A stretch of 64,000 nt of DNA from Nocardioides lianchengensis (lineage in GTDB: Bacteria > Actinomycetota > Actinomycetes > Propionibacteriales > Nocardioidaceae): assembly GCF_900101465.1 (NCBI RefSeq), contig NZ_FMZM01000008.1, positions 62,001 through 126,000 of the forward strand, in the 5' to 3' direction. Below are positions 48,393 to 57,607 of the stretch, piece after piece. Positions within the stretch are counted from its first letter, which is position 1; each line of letters begins with the position of its first letter. Below the pieces are notes generated by a model. That model was not told where the DNA came from, made no database searches, and saw only the letters and a list, made by a program, of their open reading frames with translations. The position numbers and the translations under genes are program-made.

Positions 48393-49463
48393 TCACCGTC
48401 CTTCCAGCCAGGCCCGCAGGCGGGCCTCGCAGCGCTCGACGTGCTCGACCGGCACGTGCTCGTCCTGCTTGTGGGCGAACATCGGGTCGCCCGGTCCGTA
48501 GTTGACCGCGGGGATCCCGAGGGCGGTGAACCGCGCGACGTCGGTCCAGCCGAACTTGGGGTTCACCTCGCCGCCGACGGCCTCGACGAACGCCCGCGCG
48601 GCGGGCCGGTCCAGGCCCGGCAGCGCTCCGGGGGCGGTGTCGGTGAGGCGGACGTCGTACCCGGCGAAGAACTCGCGGACGAACGCCTCGGCCTCGGCCT
48701 CGCTGCGGTCGGGGGCGAAGCGGAAGTTGACCTCGACGACGCACTCGTCGGGCAGCACGTTGCCGGCCACGCCGCCGCGGATGAAGACGGCGTTGAGGCC
48801 CTCGTGGTACTCCAGCCCGTCGATGACCGGCTGGCGTGCCTCGTAGGAGTTCAGCCGGGCCAGCACCTCGGCGGCGCCGTGGATCGCGTTGACGCCGCGC
48901 CAGCTGCGCGCGGAGTGGGCGCGCTCCCCCGTGGTCCGGACCTCGACCCGGAGGGTGCCCTGGCAGCCGGCCTCGACGACGGCGTTGGACGGCTCCATCA
49001 GGATCGCGAAGTCCGCCGCCATCAGCTCGGGGTCGCTCTCCGCGAGGTGCCTGAGGCCGTTGAACTCGGCCTCGATCTCCTCGCCCTCGTAGAGGATGAA
49101 GGTGACGTCGCGAACCGGCTCGGGGACCGTGGCGGCGAGGCGCAGGATGACCGCGTCGCCGCCCTTCATGTCGCAGGTGCCGAGGCCGTGCAGGATCCCG
49201 GCCTCCTCGTCGAGGCGGCTCGGCAGGTTGTCGTTGACGGGCACCGTGTCGAGGTGGCCGGCGATCACGACCCGCTCGTCACGACCCAGGTCGGTGCGGG
49301 CGACCACCGTGTGCCCGCGTCGGGTCACCGTGAGGTGCGGGAGCGCGCGCAGGGCGGCCTCGACGGCGTCCGCGATCGCCTGCTCGTCCTTGCTGACCGA
49401 CTCGAGGTCGACGAGCTGGCGGGTCAGGGTGACGGCGTCGGCGGTGAGGTCGAGGGTCGTCAT
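48393..49463 (-). CDS. dapE: Succinyl-diaminopimelate desuccinylase
   Basis: A 356-aa M20-family di-zinc hydrolase that releases LL-diaminopimelate from its N-succinyl form in lysine and peptidoglycan precursor synthesis. Metal and catalytic residues lie in VVIAGHLDTVPVNDNLPSRL (H and D), LHGLGTCDMKGGDAVILRLA (D), FILYEGEEIEAEFNGLRHLA (E, E) and GYDVRLTDTAPGALPG; the dimerisation domain is in between. ATG 49463 starts it. It leads the dapE-LOG-DivIVA transcript. Confidence 0.93.
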   Translation of the reverse strand: MTTLDLTADAVTLTRQLVDLESVSKDEQAIADAVEAALRALPHLTVTRRGHTVVARTDLGRDERVVIAGHLDTVPVNDNLPSRLDEEAGILHGLGTCDMKGGDAVILRLAATVPEPVRDVTFILYEGEEIEAEFNGLRHLAESDPELMAADFAILMEPSNAVVEAGCQGTLRVEVRTTGERAHSARSWRGVNAIHGAAEVLARLNSYEARQPVIDGLEYHEGLNAVFIRGGVAGNVLPDECVVEVNFRFAPDRSEAEAEAFVREFFAGYDVRLTDTAPGALPGLDRPAARAFVEAVGGEVNPKFGWTDVARFTALGIPAVNYGPGDPMFAHKQDEHVPVEHVERCEARLRAWLEGR

Positions 49464-49600
49464 GGGGCTATCCAAGCAGGCGGGCCAGCGCGGCCTGGGT
49501 CCACCTACCGGCGCAATCGCGCCGTTCCTGGGGCCGGCGAGGTGCCGGGTGGGTCGTCCCGATCACGGCGATGCGCCTGAGCGGGACTGCGCTTCCGCGT

Positions 49601-49620
49601 CACTAGAACCGGTTCTAGTG
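49601..49620. promoter_or_regulatory. Perfect 20-bp palindrome, KstR-like operator
   Basis: CACTAGAACCGGTTCTAGTG is a perfect palindrome 7 nt upstream of the LLM oxidoreductase start. Its core TAGAACCGGTTCTA fits TnnAACnnGTTnnA, the motif of KstR, the TetR-type repressor of sterol catabolism in mycobacteria and rhodococci. The symmetry is seen; which TetR-family protein binds is inferred. Confidence 0.6.
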
Positions 49621-49627
49621 TGCAGCC

Positions 49628-50473
49628 ATGCGCAACGGGATCGTGCTCTTCACCTCCGACCGCGGCATCACGCCGGCCGCCCTCGCGACGGCGGCCGAGG
49701 ACCGCGGGTTCGACACGCTCTACGTGCCCGAGCACACCCACATCCCGGTCAAGCGGACCGCCGCGCACCCCGGCACCGGCGACGAGTCGCTGCCCGACGA
49801 CCGCTACCTGCGCACCCTCGACCCGTGGGTGTCGCTCGCGACCGCCGCCGCGGTCACGACGCGGATCGGGCTCTCGACCGCCGTCGCGCTGCCGGTCGAG
49901 TCCGACCCGATCACCCTCGCCAAGTCGATCGCCACGCTCGACCACCTCTCCGGCGGCCGGGTCTCGATCGGCGCGGGGTTCGGCTGGAACACCGACGAGC
50001 TGGCCGACCACCACGTCCCGGCGGCGAAGCGCCGGACGGTGCTGAAGGAGTACGTCGAGGCGATGCGTGCCCTGTGGACGCAGGAGGAGGCGTCGTACGA
50101 CGGGGAGTTCGTCTCCTTCGGGCCGTCCTGGGCCTACCCCAAGCCGGCCGCCCACATCCCGCTGATCATCGGCGCCGGCGGCGGGCCGAAGACGTTCCGG
50201 TGGATCGCCGAGAACGCCGACGGCTGGATGACCACCCCCACCCAGACCGACATCAGCGGCCAGATCGAGGCACTGAAGACGGCCTGGACCGAGGCCGGTC
50301 GCGACGGGATCCCCGACATCCGGGTCCTCATCGCCTTCAAGCCCGACCCGGCCGACCTCGCCGCCTGGGCCGAGGCCGGCGTGTCCGAGCTCATCTGGGG
50401 CGTCCCCGACAAGTCCCCCGACGAGGTCGTGGGCTCGCTCGACCGCCTGGCGGGACGGCTCGGCCTGGGCTGA
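49628..50473 (+). CDS. LLM-class F420-dependent oxidoreductase
   Basis: A 281-aa luciferase-like TIM-barrel protein: GFDTLYVPEHTHIPVKRTAA, AAAVTTRIGLSTAVALPVES, SGGRVSIGAGFGWNTDELAD (the cofactor region) and HIPLIIGAGGGPKTFRWIAE. These proteins use F420 or FMN; the actinobacterial setting favours F420. The operator-like palindrome sits immediately upstream, so the gene is probably induced by a lipid- or sterol-like ligand. Its substrate is unknown. Confidence 0.85.
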   Translation: MRNGIVLFTSDRGITPAALATAAEDRGFDTLYVPEHTHIPVKRTAAHPGTGDESLPDDRYLRTLDPWVSLATAAAVTTRIGLSTAVALPVESDPITLAKSIATLDHLSGGRVSIGAGFGWNTDELADHHVPAAKRRTVLKEYVEAMRALWTQEEASYDGEFVSFGPSWAYPKPAAHIPLIIGAGGGPKTFRWIAENADGWMTTPTQTDISGQIEALKTAWTEAGRDGIPDIRVLIAFKPDPADLAAWAEAGVSELIWGVPDKSPDEVVGSLDRLAGRLGLG

Positions 50474-50586
50474 CCCCCTCCGACCTTTGGGGGTTCCTCC
50501 CTCATGCCCGGGGGGTGCCGGTCGCGGGAGCGTCGAGGGATGAGGTCGCGACCGTCGCGACCCGCCCGACTCGGAGGATTCCCCCC

Positions 50587-51255
50587 ATGTCCCGCAACAC
50601 TCCCCGCCTGATCACCGCTCCCCTGGCCCTGCTGCTGGCGACCCTGCTGCTCGTCGTCGGCCTGGCCGGCGGGGCGACGGCGGCCAAGCTGATCACCGGC
50701 AAGCAGATCAAGAACGGCACCATCACCTCGGTCGACCTGAAGAACGGCAGCGCGACCGGCGTCGACGTCAAGAACGGCAGCGTGACCGGCGTCGACGTGA
50801 AGGACGGCTCGCTGACCGGCATCGATGTGAAGGCCGGGAGCCTGGGCCCCGACCGACTGGCTCCCGCCGTCCTGAACGAGGTCCGGGTCCACGATGCCCC
50901 TGACCACAACCTCGGGACCTGCAGCGACACGGGGCTCGACGACTGTGCCGCCGTCGCCGCCACCCCGATCGGCTCCGGCACCTGGCTGGTCGTCGGAACC
51001 CTCTCGGTCGACAACTTCGACGGCCCGGCCCTCGCGCTCACCGACCGCTGCGGCCTGGTCCGCGGCGACTCGGTGCTCGCCGAGGCGCGTACACCGCTCG
51101 CCGCCAACGGGACGCCGGGCGAGACCGAGTCGCTCACCCTGCAGCAGGTCGTCGTCAGCACCGACGCCACGCCGGTCTCGATCCGTTGCACCGAGATGCC
51201 CGGAGAGAGCATCCGGGTCGGCAGCCCGACCATCACCGCGCTGCGCGTCCGCTGA
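50587..51255 (+). CDS. Secreted protein with decapeptide repeats
   Basis: A 222-aa exported protein. After the signal peptide (APLALLLATLLLVVGLAGGA) come near-perfect 10-residue repeats: VDLKNGSATG, VDVKNGSVTG, VDVKDGSLTG, IDVKAGSLGP (about residues 54-93), which should form a beta-solenoid or stalk. A globular C-terminal domain follows with two likely disulfide pairs (NLGTCSDTGLDDCAA, DRCGLVRGD, IRCTEMPGE). Function is unknown; a surface-exposed stalk plus binding head is a fair guess. A GGTCGCG-ACCGT-CGCGACC inverted repeat lies at 50544-50562 upstream. Confidence 0.78.
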   Translation: MSRNTPRLITAPLALLLATLLLVVGLAGGATAAKLITGKQIKNGTITSVDLKNGSATGVDVKNGSVTGVDVKDGSLTGIDVKAGSLGPDRLAPAVLNEVRVHDAPDHNLGTCSDTGLDDCAAVAATPIGSGTWLVVGTLSVDNFDGPALALTDRCGLVRGDSVLAEARTPLAANGTPGETESLTLQQVVVSTDATPVSIRCTEMPGESIRVGSPTITALRVR

Positions 51256-51259
51256 GGAG

Positions 51260-51294
51260 GGTCCGGGTCAGCACCGGGGGTGCTGACCCGGACC
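51260..51294. terminator. Bidirectional terminator (16-bp perfect stem)
   Basis: GGTCCGGGTCAGCACC (51260-51275) pairs perfectly with 51279-51294 around a GGG loop, between the convergent decapeptide-repeat gene and ileS. Confidence 0.85.
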
Positions 51295-51297
51295 TCG

Positions 51298-54200
51298 TCA
51301 GGCCTTCGTGACCTCGACCGTCGGCTCGGCGCCCCCACCGGCCACCACGTCGTACGACGTCGCGAGGGTCTCGCTAGTGATCAGCTGCTCATGGGTGCGG
51401 GCGGCGGCCTGGACCTCCGCCGAGCCGGCGACGGTCAGCGCGATCCGGTCCGAGACCTCGAGGCCGGCGTCGCGCCGGGCCTGCTGGACCTGGCGGATCA
51501 GGTCGCGGGCCAGGCCCTCGGCGGCCAGCTCCGGGGTGACCGCCGTGTCGAGGACGACGAAGCCGCCGCGCGGGAGCATCCCGACCGCGGTGGTCTCGTC
51601 GGCAGCACCGGCGACGGTCTCGAGGGTGTACTCGCCCTCCTCCAGCACCAGGCCACCGGCGGTGACGGTGCCGTCCTCGGCCACCGACCAGTCGCCGGAC
51701 TTCGAGCCCTTGATCGCGACCTGCACCTCGCGGCCGAGGCGCGGACCCGCTGCGCGGGCGTTGACGGACAGCCGCTGCGAGACGCCGTACGACGCCGCCT
51801 CGGACGCGTCGGCCGCCAGCAGCCGGACGTCCTTCACGTTGACCTCGTCGCGGACGATGCCCTCGAACCCGGCCAGCGCGGCGGGGTCGTCGACCACCAC
51901 GGTCAGGGTCGCCAGCGGCAGCCGGTTCCGGTGACCCGCGGCCTTGCGGAGCGCGGAGGTCGCCGAGCAGACGTCGCGCACCTGGTCCATGGCCGCCACC
52001 AGGGCGTCGTCGGCCGGCAGCTCGTCGGCGGACGGCCAGTCGGTCAGGTGGACCGACCGCTCGCCGGTCAGGCCGCGCCAGACCTCCTCGGTGGTGAGCG
52101 GGAGCAGCGGCGCGGTGGTGCGGCAGACGATCTCCAGCACCGTGTACAGCGTGTCGAACGCGTCCGCGCTGTCTCCCCAGAACCGGTCGCGGGAGCGCCG
52201 GATGTACCAGTTGGTCAGCACGTCGAGGAACGAGCGCGTGACGTCGCAGGCGTCGGCGACGGCGTAGTCGTCGAGCGTGGCGGTCATCTGCTCGACGTAC
52301 TGGCGGGCCTTGGCGAGCAGGTAGCGGTCCAGCGGGTCCGTCGAGTCGGTGCGCGCGGCGGCGTCGTGCCCCTGACCACCGGCGGCGGCGTTGGCGTAGA
52401 GCTGGAAGAAGTACCAGCTGTTCCACAGGGGCATCAGCACCTGGCGGACCGAGTCGCGGATGCCCTGCTCGGTGACGACCAGGTTGCCGCCGCGCAGGAT
52501 CGGCGAGGACATCAGGAACCAGCGCATGGCGTCGGCGCCGTCGCGGTCGAAGACCTCGCTGACGTCGGGGTAGTTGCGCAGCGACTTCGACATCTTGTTG
52601 CCGTCGGAGCCGAGCACGATGCCGTGGCTGATGCAGGCCTCGAAGGCCGGCTTGTCGAACAGCGCGGTGGCCAGGATGTGCAGCGTGTAGAACCAGCCGC
52701 GGGTCTGGCCGATGTACTCGACGATGAAGTCGCCCGGGAAGTGGCCCTTCTTCTCCGCCGTGCCGTCGAACCACTCCGCGTTCTCGAACGGGTAGTGCAC
52801 CTGGGCATACGACATCGAGCCCGAGTCGAACCACACGTCGAGCACGTCGGTGACCCGCCGCATGGTCGAGCGACCGGTCGGGTCGTCCGGGTTCGGCCGG
52901 GTGAGCTCGTCGACCCACGGCCGGTGCAGGTCGCGCTTGCCGGCGGCGTTGCGCGGCAGCCGGCCGAAGTCGCGCTCGATCTCCTCGAACGAGCCGTAGA
53001 CGTCCAGGCGCGGGTACGTCGGGTCGTCGCTCTTCCACACCGGCACCGGGGAGCCCCAGAACCGGTTGCGGGTGATCGACCAGTCGCGGGCGTTCTCCAG
53101 CCAGCGGCCGAACTGGCCGTCCTGGATGTGGTCGGGGACCCAGCGGATCTGCTGGTTGAGCTCCAGCATCCGCTCCTTGATCGCGGTCACCTCGACGAAC
53201 CACGACGAGACGCCCTTGTAGATCAGGGGCTCGCGGCAGCGCCAGCAGTGCGGGTAGGAGTGGTCGTAGGTCTCGCGGCGCAGCAGCACGGTGCCGGGCG
53301 TGACCGAGCCGCCGGCCTCGCCACGGGTGACGGCCTTGAGGTCGTCGATGATCGGCAGGTTGGCGTCGAAGACCTGCAGGCCCTCGTAGTCGGTGACCGG
53401 GAACGTGAACCTCCCGTCCTTGCCGACCGGCATCACCGCCTCGATGCCCTCGCGGTCGGTGACCACCTTGTCGTCCTCACCGAAGGCGCCGGCGGTGTGC
53501 ACGAGCCCGGTGCCGTCGGTGGTCGTGACGAACTCGGCCGCGACCACACGGAAGGCGTTCTCGTGACCCAGGTAGTAGCTGAACGGCGGCGTGTAGGTCA
53601 GCCCGACGAGATCGGCGCCGACGTGCCGCGACACGACCTCGGGCTCGTCGCCGAGCTCCCGGGCGTACGACGCCAGCCGCGCCTCGGCCAGCAGGTAGCG
53701 GGTGCCCTCGTGGACCACCACGACGTAGTCGATGTCGGCGCCGACCATGACCGCGAGGTTGCTCGGCAGGGTCCAGGGCGTGGTCGTCCAGACGAGCAGC
53801 TTGACGCCCTGCAGCGGGCCGTCGGAGGTGACGTCGTACCCGACGGTGACGGCGGGGTCCTGCCGCATCTGGTAGACGTCGTCGTCCATCCGCAGCTCGT
53901 GGTTGGACAGCGGCGTCTCGTCGTTCCAGCAGTAGGGCAGCACCCGGAAGCCCTCGTAGACGAGGCCCTTGTCGTGCAGGCCCTTGAACGCCCAGATGAC
54001 CGACTCCATGTAGTCGGCGTTCATCGTGCGGTAGTCGTTGTCAAAGTCGACCCAGCGCGCCTGGCGGGTGACGTAGTCGCGCCACTCGCCGGTGTACTTC
54101 ATCACCGACTCGCGGCAGGCGTCGTTGAACTTGTCGATGCCCATCTCGACGATCTCGTCGGTGGTCTTGATGCCGTTGAGGCGCATCGCCTCGAGCTCGG

Positions 54201-54513
54201 CGGGCAGTCCGTGGGTGTCCCAGCCGAAGCGCCGCTCGACCCGCTTGCCGCGCATGGTCTGGTAGCGCGGGACCAGGTCCTTGACGTAGCCGGTGAGCAG
54301 GTGGCCGTAGTGCGGCAGGCCGTTCGCGAACGGCGGGCCGTCGTAGAAGACGAACTCGTTGGAGCCGTCGGCGCCGGGGTCGCGCTGGTCGATGCTCGCC
54401 TGGAAGGTGCCGTCGGCGGCCCAGTAGGCCAGCACCCGCTCCTCGACGTCGGGGAAGCGCGGGCTCGACGGGACGGAGCCCGTGGCGTCGGTGGAGACCT
54501 TCGGATAGGTCAT
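51298..54513 (-). CDS. ileS: Isoleucine-tRNA ligase, eukaryote-like type
   Basis: A 1071-aa class I synthetase that charges tRNA-Ile. The HIGH motif appears as [20 protein letters not shown] (HYGH) and KMSKS as [18 protein letters not shown]. The CP1 editing domain holds [17 protein letters not shown]. Length and motif wording fit the longer, eukaryote-like IleS that is typical of actinobacteria and often less sensitive to mupirocin. Start: ATG 54513 is chosen over ATG 54522 because AGGAG ends just before 54522, giving 9 nt spacing to 54513. A T-box leader precedes it. Confidence 0.96.
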   Translation of the reverse strand: MTYPKVSTDATGSVPSSPRFPDVEERVLAYWAADGTFQASIDQRDPGADGSNEFVFYDGPPFANGLPHYGHLLTGYVKDLVPRYQTMRGKRVERRFGWDTHGLPAELEAMRLNGIKTTDEIVEMGIDKFNDACRESVMKYTGEWRDYVTRQARWVDFDNDYRTMNADYMESVIWAFKGLHDKGLVYEGFRVLPYCWNDETPLSNHELRMDDDVYQMRQDPAVTVGYDVTSDGPLQGVKLLVWTTTPWTLPSNLAVMVGADIDYVVVVHEGTRYLLAEARLASYARELGDEPEVVSRHVGADLVGLTYTPPFSYYLGHENAFRVVAAEFVTTTDGTGLVHTAGAFGEDDKVVTDREGIEAVMPVGKDGRFTFPVTDYEGLQVFDANLPIIDDLKAVTRGEAGGSVTPGTVLLRRETYDHSYPHCWRCREPLIYKGVSSWFVEVTAIKERMLELNQQIRWVPDHIQDGQFGRWLENARDWSITRNRFWGSPVPVWKSDDPTYPRLDVYGSFEEIERDFGRLPRNAAGKRDLHRPWVDELTRPNPDDPTGRSTMRRVTDVLDVWFDSGSMSYAQVHYPFENAEWFDGTAEKKGHFPGDFIVEYIGQTRGWFYTLHILATALFDKPAFEACISHGIVLGSDGNKMSKSLRNYPDVSEVFDRDGADAMRWFLMSSPILRGGNLVVTEQGIRDSVRQVLMPLWNSWYFFQLYANAAAGGQGHDAAARTDSTDPLDRYLLAKARQYVEQMTATLDDYAVADACDVTRSFLDVLTNWYIRRSRDRFWGDSADAFDTLYTVLEIVCRTTAPLLPLTTEEVWRGLTGERSVHLTDWPSADELPADDALVAAMDQVRDVCSATSALRKAAGHRNRLPLATLTVVVDDPAALAGFEGIVRDEVNVKDVRLLAADASEAASYGVSQRLSVNARAAGPRLGREVQVAIKGSKSGDWSVAEDGTVTAGGLVLEEGEYTLETVAGAADETTAVGMLPRGGFVVLDTAVTPELAAEGLARDLIRQVQQARRDAGLEVSDRIALTVAGSAEVQAAARTHEQLITSETLATSYDVVAGGGAEPTVEVTKA

Positions 54514-54740
54514 GAGCGGCATCTCCTGCGGTACGTCGGGCTCGGGCTGCTGGCCACGAGGACGACGCTCTGCTCACGCACAGTGCCGCGGTACCACCTC
54601 GCTTGCCCGTCTGCCGACGGACCGCTTCGTTCACGGCTGTGACGGGCCTACCCGTCCGGTTCTACTGACCCTCGTGTCACCGGGGGCGTTCTTCCGGAGG
54701 CTCACCGCTGATGACGGCTCGAGCGCCTGTGCACAAATCG
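54514..54740 (-). ncRNA. T-box leader of ileS
   Basis: The minus-strand leader contains AGGTGGTACCGCGG (54586-54599), the canonical T-box that pairs with the free CCA end of uncharged tRNA, and a GACGGG-TAGG-CCCGTC hairpin (54639-54654) upstream. ATC at 54710-54712, within a small stem, could be the isoleucine specifier. No T-run follows the T-box before the AGGAG of ileS, so control of translation rather than termination is likely, as known for actinobacterial ileS T-boxes. Uncharged tRNA-Ile would expose the ribosome site. Exact boundaries are approximate. Confidence 0.85.
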
Positions 54741-54772
54741 TACGGCGGGCCCGGGTGCGGCCGCCAATCGGT

Positions 54773-54916
54773 TCAGGCGCGCAGGATCTGGTGCAGGTCG
54801 ATCGGCACGCTCACCCCGGCCAGCTCGACCTCGGCCGTCGGGTGGTCGTCGTCGACGCGGGCGAGCAGCGACCACTCGCCGTCGGCGGGCACCGACAGAA
54901 CCCGGTTGCCGTCCAC
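54773..54916 (-). CDS. Hypothetical 47-aa protein
   Basis: A short frame from GTG 54916: VDGNRVLSVPADGEWSLLAR followed by VDDDHPTAEVELAGVSVPID and LHQILRA. The strand-turn-strand pattern looks protein-like and codon use is normal, but no family is recognised and there is no clear ribosome site. It could be the C-terminal remnant of a larger gene. It lies upstream of the ileS T-box on the same strand and partly in the promoter region of the divergent DinB gene. Confidence 0.35.
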   Translation of the reverse strand: MDGNRVLSVPADGEWSLLARVDDDHPTAEVELAGVSVPIDLHQILRA

Positions 54917-54941
54917 CGGCCGTTGCTGGTCTGGTGGGGTG

Positions 54942-55484
54942 ATGAGCGACCTCTGGCTGCCCGAGACCGAGGACCCCCGCACCTACGGCAACCCGCACGG
55001 CGAGAAGGCGACCTACGTCGAGTACCTCGCCAACTACCGGCTCACCCTCGGGCTGAAGTGCGACGGGCTGAGCCCGGAGCAGCTGGCCGCCCGCAGCGTG
55101 CCACCGAGCACGATGAGCCTGCTCGGGCTGGTCCGGCACCTGGCCGCGGTCGAGCACAGCTGGTTCCAGCGGGTCGCGCAGGCCACCGGTGACGACCGGC
55201 TCTACCGGACCGCCGAGGACCGCGACCACGACTTCACCGGCGCCGAGCCGACGCAGGAGTGCGTGGACGACGCCTTCGCCACCTGGCGGCGAGAGGTCGC
55301 GAAGGCCGAGGAGTGGTTCGCGGGCGTGCCCGAGGCCGACCTCGGCCGCGAGCTCTCGATGCCCGGCGACGAGGGCACCGTGAGCGTCCGCGACCTGGTG
55401 GTGCACATGATCGAGGAGTACGCCCGGCACTGCGGCCACGCCGACCTGCTGCGCGAGTGCGTCGACGGACGGACGGGTCAGTAG
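54942..55484 (+). CDS. DinB-family (DUF664) protein
   Basis: A 180-aa four-helix bundle protein. PPSTMSLLGLVRHLAAVEHS (about 46-65) carries the first metal His residues and VSVRDLVVHMIEEYARHCGH the C-terminal His pair, the three-His site of DinB/YfiT-like enzymes. Actinobacterial members are candidate mycothiol- or bacillithiol-dependent transferases acting on xenobiotics. ATG 54942 (MSDLWLPE) is chosen; a GTG one codon earlier is possible. Confidence 0.83.
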   Translation: MSDLWLPETEDPRTYGNPHGEKATYVEYLANYRLTLGLKCDGLSPEQLAARSVPPSTMSLLGLVRHLAAVEHSWFQRVAQATGDDRLYRTAEDRDHDFTGAEPTQECVDDAFATWRREVAKAEEWFAGVPEADLGRELSMPGDEGTVSVRDLVVHMIEEYARHCGHADLLRECVDGRTGQ

Positions 55485-55579
55485 CCCTCTTTGCCTCGCC
55501 TTGAGGGTCGGTTCGCGTGCGGTTAGCGCGGGCCGACGCACGGTGGACCCGTACCGTCCACCGACCGAGGAGACCTCCC

Positions 55580-56215
55580 GTGAACACCCGCCGTACCGCC
55601 TTCGCCGCCCTCTCCCTCCCCCTCGCCCTGGCGCTCGTCGCCTGCGGGGGTGACGACGACGCGGACGACCGGGCCGAGGACCGGGCCGAGCAGGCGGCCG
55701 AGCAGACCCCGGCGTCCTCCGCGCCCGCCACGCCGTCCGACGGCGCGTCCTCGGCCCCGGCCGACGCCCCCGCCGGCGACGACAGCACCGTCCTGGCCGC
55801 GGCGGCGACCGCCGCCGGCGCCGTCCCGGGCGGGACCCTGTTCACCCTCGACCTGGAGGCCGGCGGCTGGGAGGCGGACGTCGTGGACGCCGACGCGACC
55901 AGCTTCGACCTGGCCCTCGCCGCCGACGGCTCCAGCGTGACCCGCGAGCCGGTCGAGGACCGCGACGACGCGGACGACACCGACGACCGGGCCGAGCGCG
56001 AGCAGCTGCTGGCCGACGCGACCGTCGACCCCGCGGGCGCGGTCGAGGCGGCGCGGGGCGCCGTACCGTCCGGCACGGTCACCGGGCTCGACCTCGACCT
56101 CAGCGCCGGTACGGCGGTCTGGGAGGTCCAGCTCGACGAGGACACCGCCACCGAGCAGACGGTCGTCGTCGACGCCGCCACCGGCGAGGTGCTGCGGACC
56201 GAGCAGGACGACTGA
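55580..56215 (+). CDS. PepSY-domain lipoprotein
   Basis: A 211-aa lipoprotein with signal and lipobox (LALVACGGDDD), a long Asp/Glu/Ala-rich linker, and two PepSY-like units: AAATAAGAVPGGTLFTLDLE with WEADVVD, and EAARGAVPSGTVTGLDLDLS with TAVWEVQLDED and VVVDAATGEVLRTEQ. PepSY domains inhibit or chaperone peptidases outside the cell. GTG 55580 with GAGGAG 8 nt upstream. Confidence 0.83.
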   Translation: MNTRRTAFAALSLPLALALVACGGDDDADDRAEDRAEQAAEQTPASSAPATPSDGASSAPADAPAGDDSTVLAAAATAAGAVPGGTLFTLDLEAGGWEADVVDADATSFDLALAADGSSVTREPVEDRDDADDTDDRAEREQLLADATVDPAGAVEAARGAVPSGTVTGLDLDLSAGTAVWEVQLDEDTATEQTVVVDAATGEVLRTEQDD

Positions 56216-56230
56216 CCAGGAGCGGACGGA

Positions 56231-56575
56231 CTAGGGCTGCTCCTTCGTGAGGTGGAGCAGCCAGTCCGCGCCCGTCTGGATCAGGGCGTAGCGCCGGCTG
56301 CCGGTCTCCCCGTGCAGCACGAACAGGAACCGGCGCTCCGTCCGGTCCTCCAGCTCCCACCACCCGTGGTCGGCGATCGACTTGTGCTCGTCGGTGTACG
56401 ACGCGTGGTCGAGGTCGTGGTCGTCCACGGCGACCGCGAGCCGGTCGTGCCGGACGTCGGTCGGGAGCCCCTTCGGGACCGCCCAGGACCGGAGCACGCC
56501 GTCCTCCTCCAGCCGGAGGTCGACGTGCGGCCGGGGCTTGCGGTGGTCGTGCAGGACGAAGACCGGACGCGGCAT
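56231..56575 (-). CDS. Stand-alone LigD-type 3'-phosphoesterase domain protein
   Basis: A 114-aa protein made only of the DNA-ligase-D phosphoesterase (PE) domain: [20 protein letters not shown] with the metal His residues, [20 protein letters not shown], and [15 protein letters not shown]. In LigD this domain trims 3' ends during non-homologous end joining. Here ligase and polymerase parts are absent, and no ku gene is near, so it may work in trans. It is convergent with the PepSY lipoprotein gene. Confidence 0.87.
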   Translation of the reverse strand: MPRPVFVLHDHRKPRPHVDLRLEEDGVLRSWAVPKGLPTDVRHDRLAVAVDDHDLDHASYTDEHKSIADHGWWELEDRTERRFLFVLHGETGSRRYALIQTGADWLLHLTKEQP

Positions 56576-56610
56576 CTCCCCACTCTAGGAACCCCGTAGG
56601 GTGGACGCCC

Positions 56611-57552
56611 GTGACCACCGCTGCCTGGGGCTACGGCCTGACGACGTACGCCGCCGACGAGACCGTCCTCGACACCTGGTTCCCCGAGCCCGCGCTGGGC
56701 GAGAAGCCCGCCGACGCCGCGCCGCCGAAGGACCTGGTCGCGCTCGAGGGCACCGACACCGTCCGGCGGGTCGAGCGCCAGGTGACGCTGGTGGAGATCG
56801 CCGACCTGGCCGCCGCCCCGGCCTCGACCGAGGACGCCTGGCTGCGCCTGCACCTGCTCAGCACCCGGCTCGTCCAGCCGCACGGCCTCTCGCTCGACGG
56901 CGTCTTCGGCCTGCTCACCAACGTCGTGTGGACCTCCGCCGGCCCGTGCGCGGTCGAGGGCTTCGAGCTCACCCGCGCCCGGCTGCGCGCGGCCGGGCAG
57001 CACGTCACGGTCTTCGGCGTCGACAAGTTCCCGCGGATGGTCGACTACGTCGTCCCCTCCGGCGTGCGCATCGGTGACGCCGACCGGGTCCGCCTCGGCG
57101 CCCACCTGGCCGCCGGCACCACCGTCATGCACGAGGGCTTCGTGAACTTCAACGCCGGCACGCTCGGCACCTCGATGGTCGAGGGCCGGATCTCCGGCGG
57201 CGTCGTGGTCGGGGACGGCTCCGACGTCGGCGGCGGCGCCTCGATCATGGGCACCCTCTCGGGCGGCGGGAAGCAGGTCATCTCGATCGGCGAGCGCTGC
57301 CTGCTCGGCGCCAACTCCGGGCTCGGCATCTCGCTCGGCGACGACTGCGTGGTCGAGGCCGGCACCTATGTGACCGCCGGCACCAAGGTCACCATCACGG
57401 ACCTGGACGGCAAGCCCCAGGTCGTCAAGGCGCTGGAGCTGTCGGGTGCGAGCAACGTGCTCTTCCGCCGCAACTCGGTGACGGGCGCGATCGAGGCCGT
57501 CCCGTGGAAGTCCGAGGGCGTCGCCCTCAACGCTGCCCTCCACGCCAACTGA
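56611..57552 (+). CDS. dapD: Tetrahydrodipicolinate N-succinyltransferase
   Basis: A 313-aa left-handed beta-helix (hexapeptide-repeat) enzyme that transfers succinyl from CoA to tetrahydrodipicolinate, the first step of the succinylase branch of diaminopimelate synthesis. The solenoid is seen in [40 protein letters not shown] and [21 protein letters not shown]-terminal sequence [20 protein letters not shown] is typical of the actinobacterial form, which differs from E. coli DapD. The start is a GTG. Confidence 0.94.
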   Translation: MTTAAWGYGLTTYAADETVLDTWFPEPALGEKPADAAPPKDLVALEGTDTVRRVERQVTLVEIADLAAAPASTEDAWLRLHLLSTRLVQPHGLSLDGVFGLLTNVVWTSAGPCAVEGFELTRARLRAAGQHVTVFGVDKFPRMVDYVVPSGVRIGDADRVRLGAHLAAGTTVMHEGFVNFNAGTLGTSMVEGRISGGVVVGDGSDVGGGASIMGTLSGGGKQVISIGERCLLGANSGLGISLGDDCVVEAGTYVTAGTKVTITDLDGKPQVVKALELSGASNVLFRRNSVTGAIEAVPWKSEGVALNAALHAN

Positions 57553-57607
57553 GCACCAGAGCTGAGAGCCCGCTGAGAGGATTTCACCCCGTCCGGACAC
57601 TGGCACC

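Noticed and set aside
50700..50860. Tandem DNA repeat array
   Set aside because: The 30-bp periodicity is explained by decapeptide repeats of the secreted protein.
51280..54642. 1120-codon plus-strand open frame opposite ileS
   Set aside because: It is the mirror frame of ileS with repetitive VDRV/GRQ-type composition and no recognisable fold.
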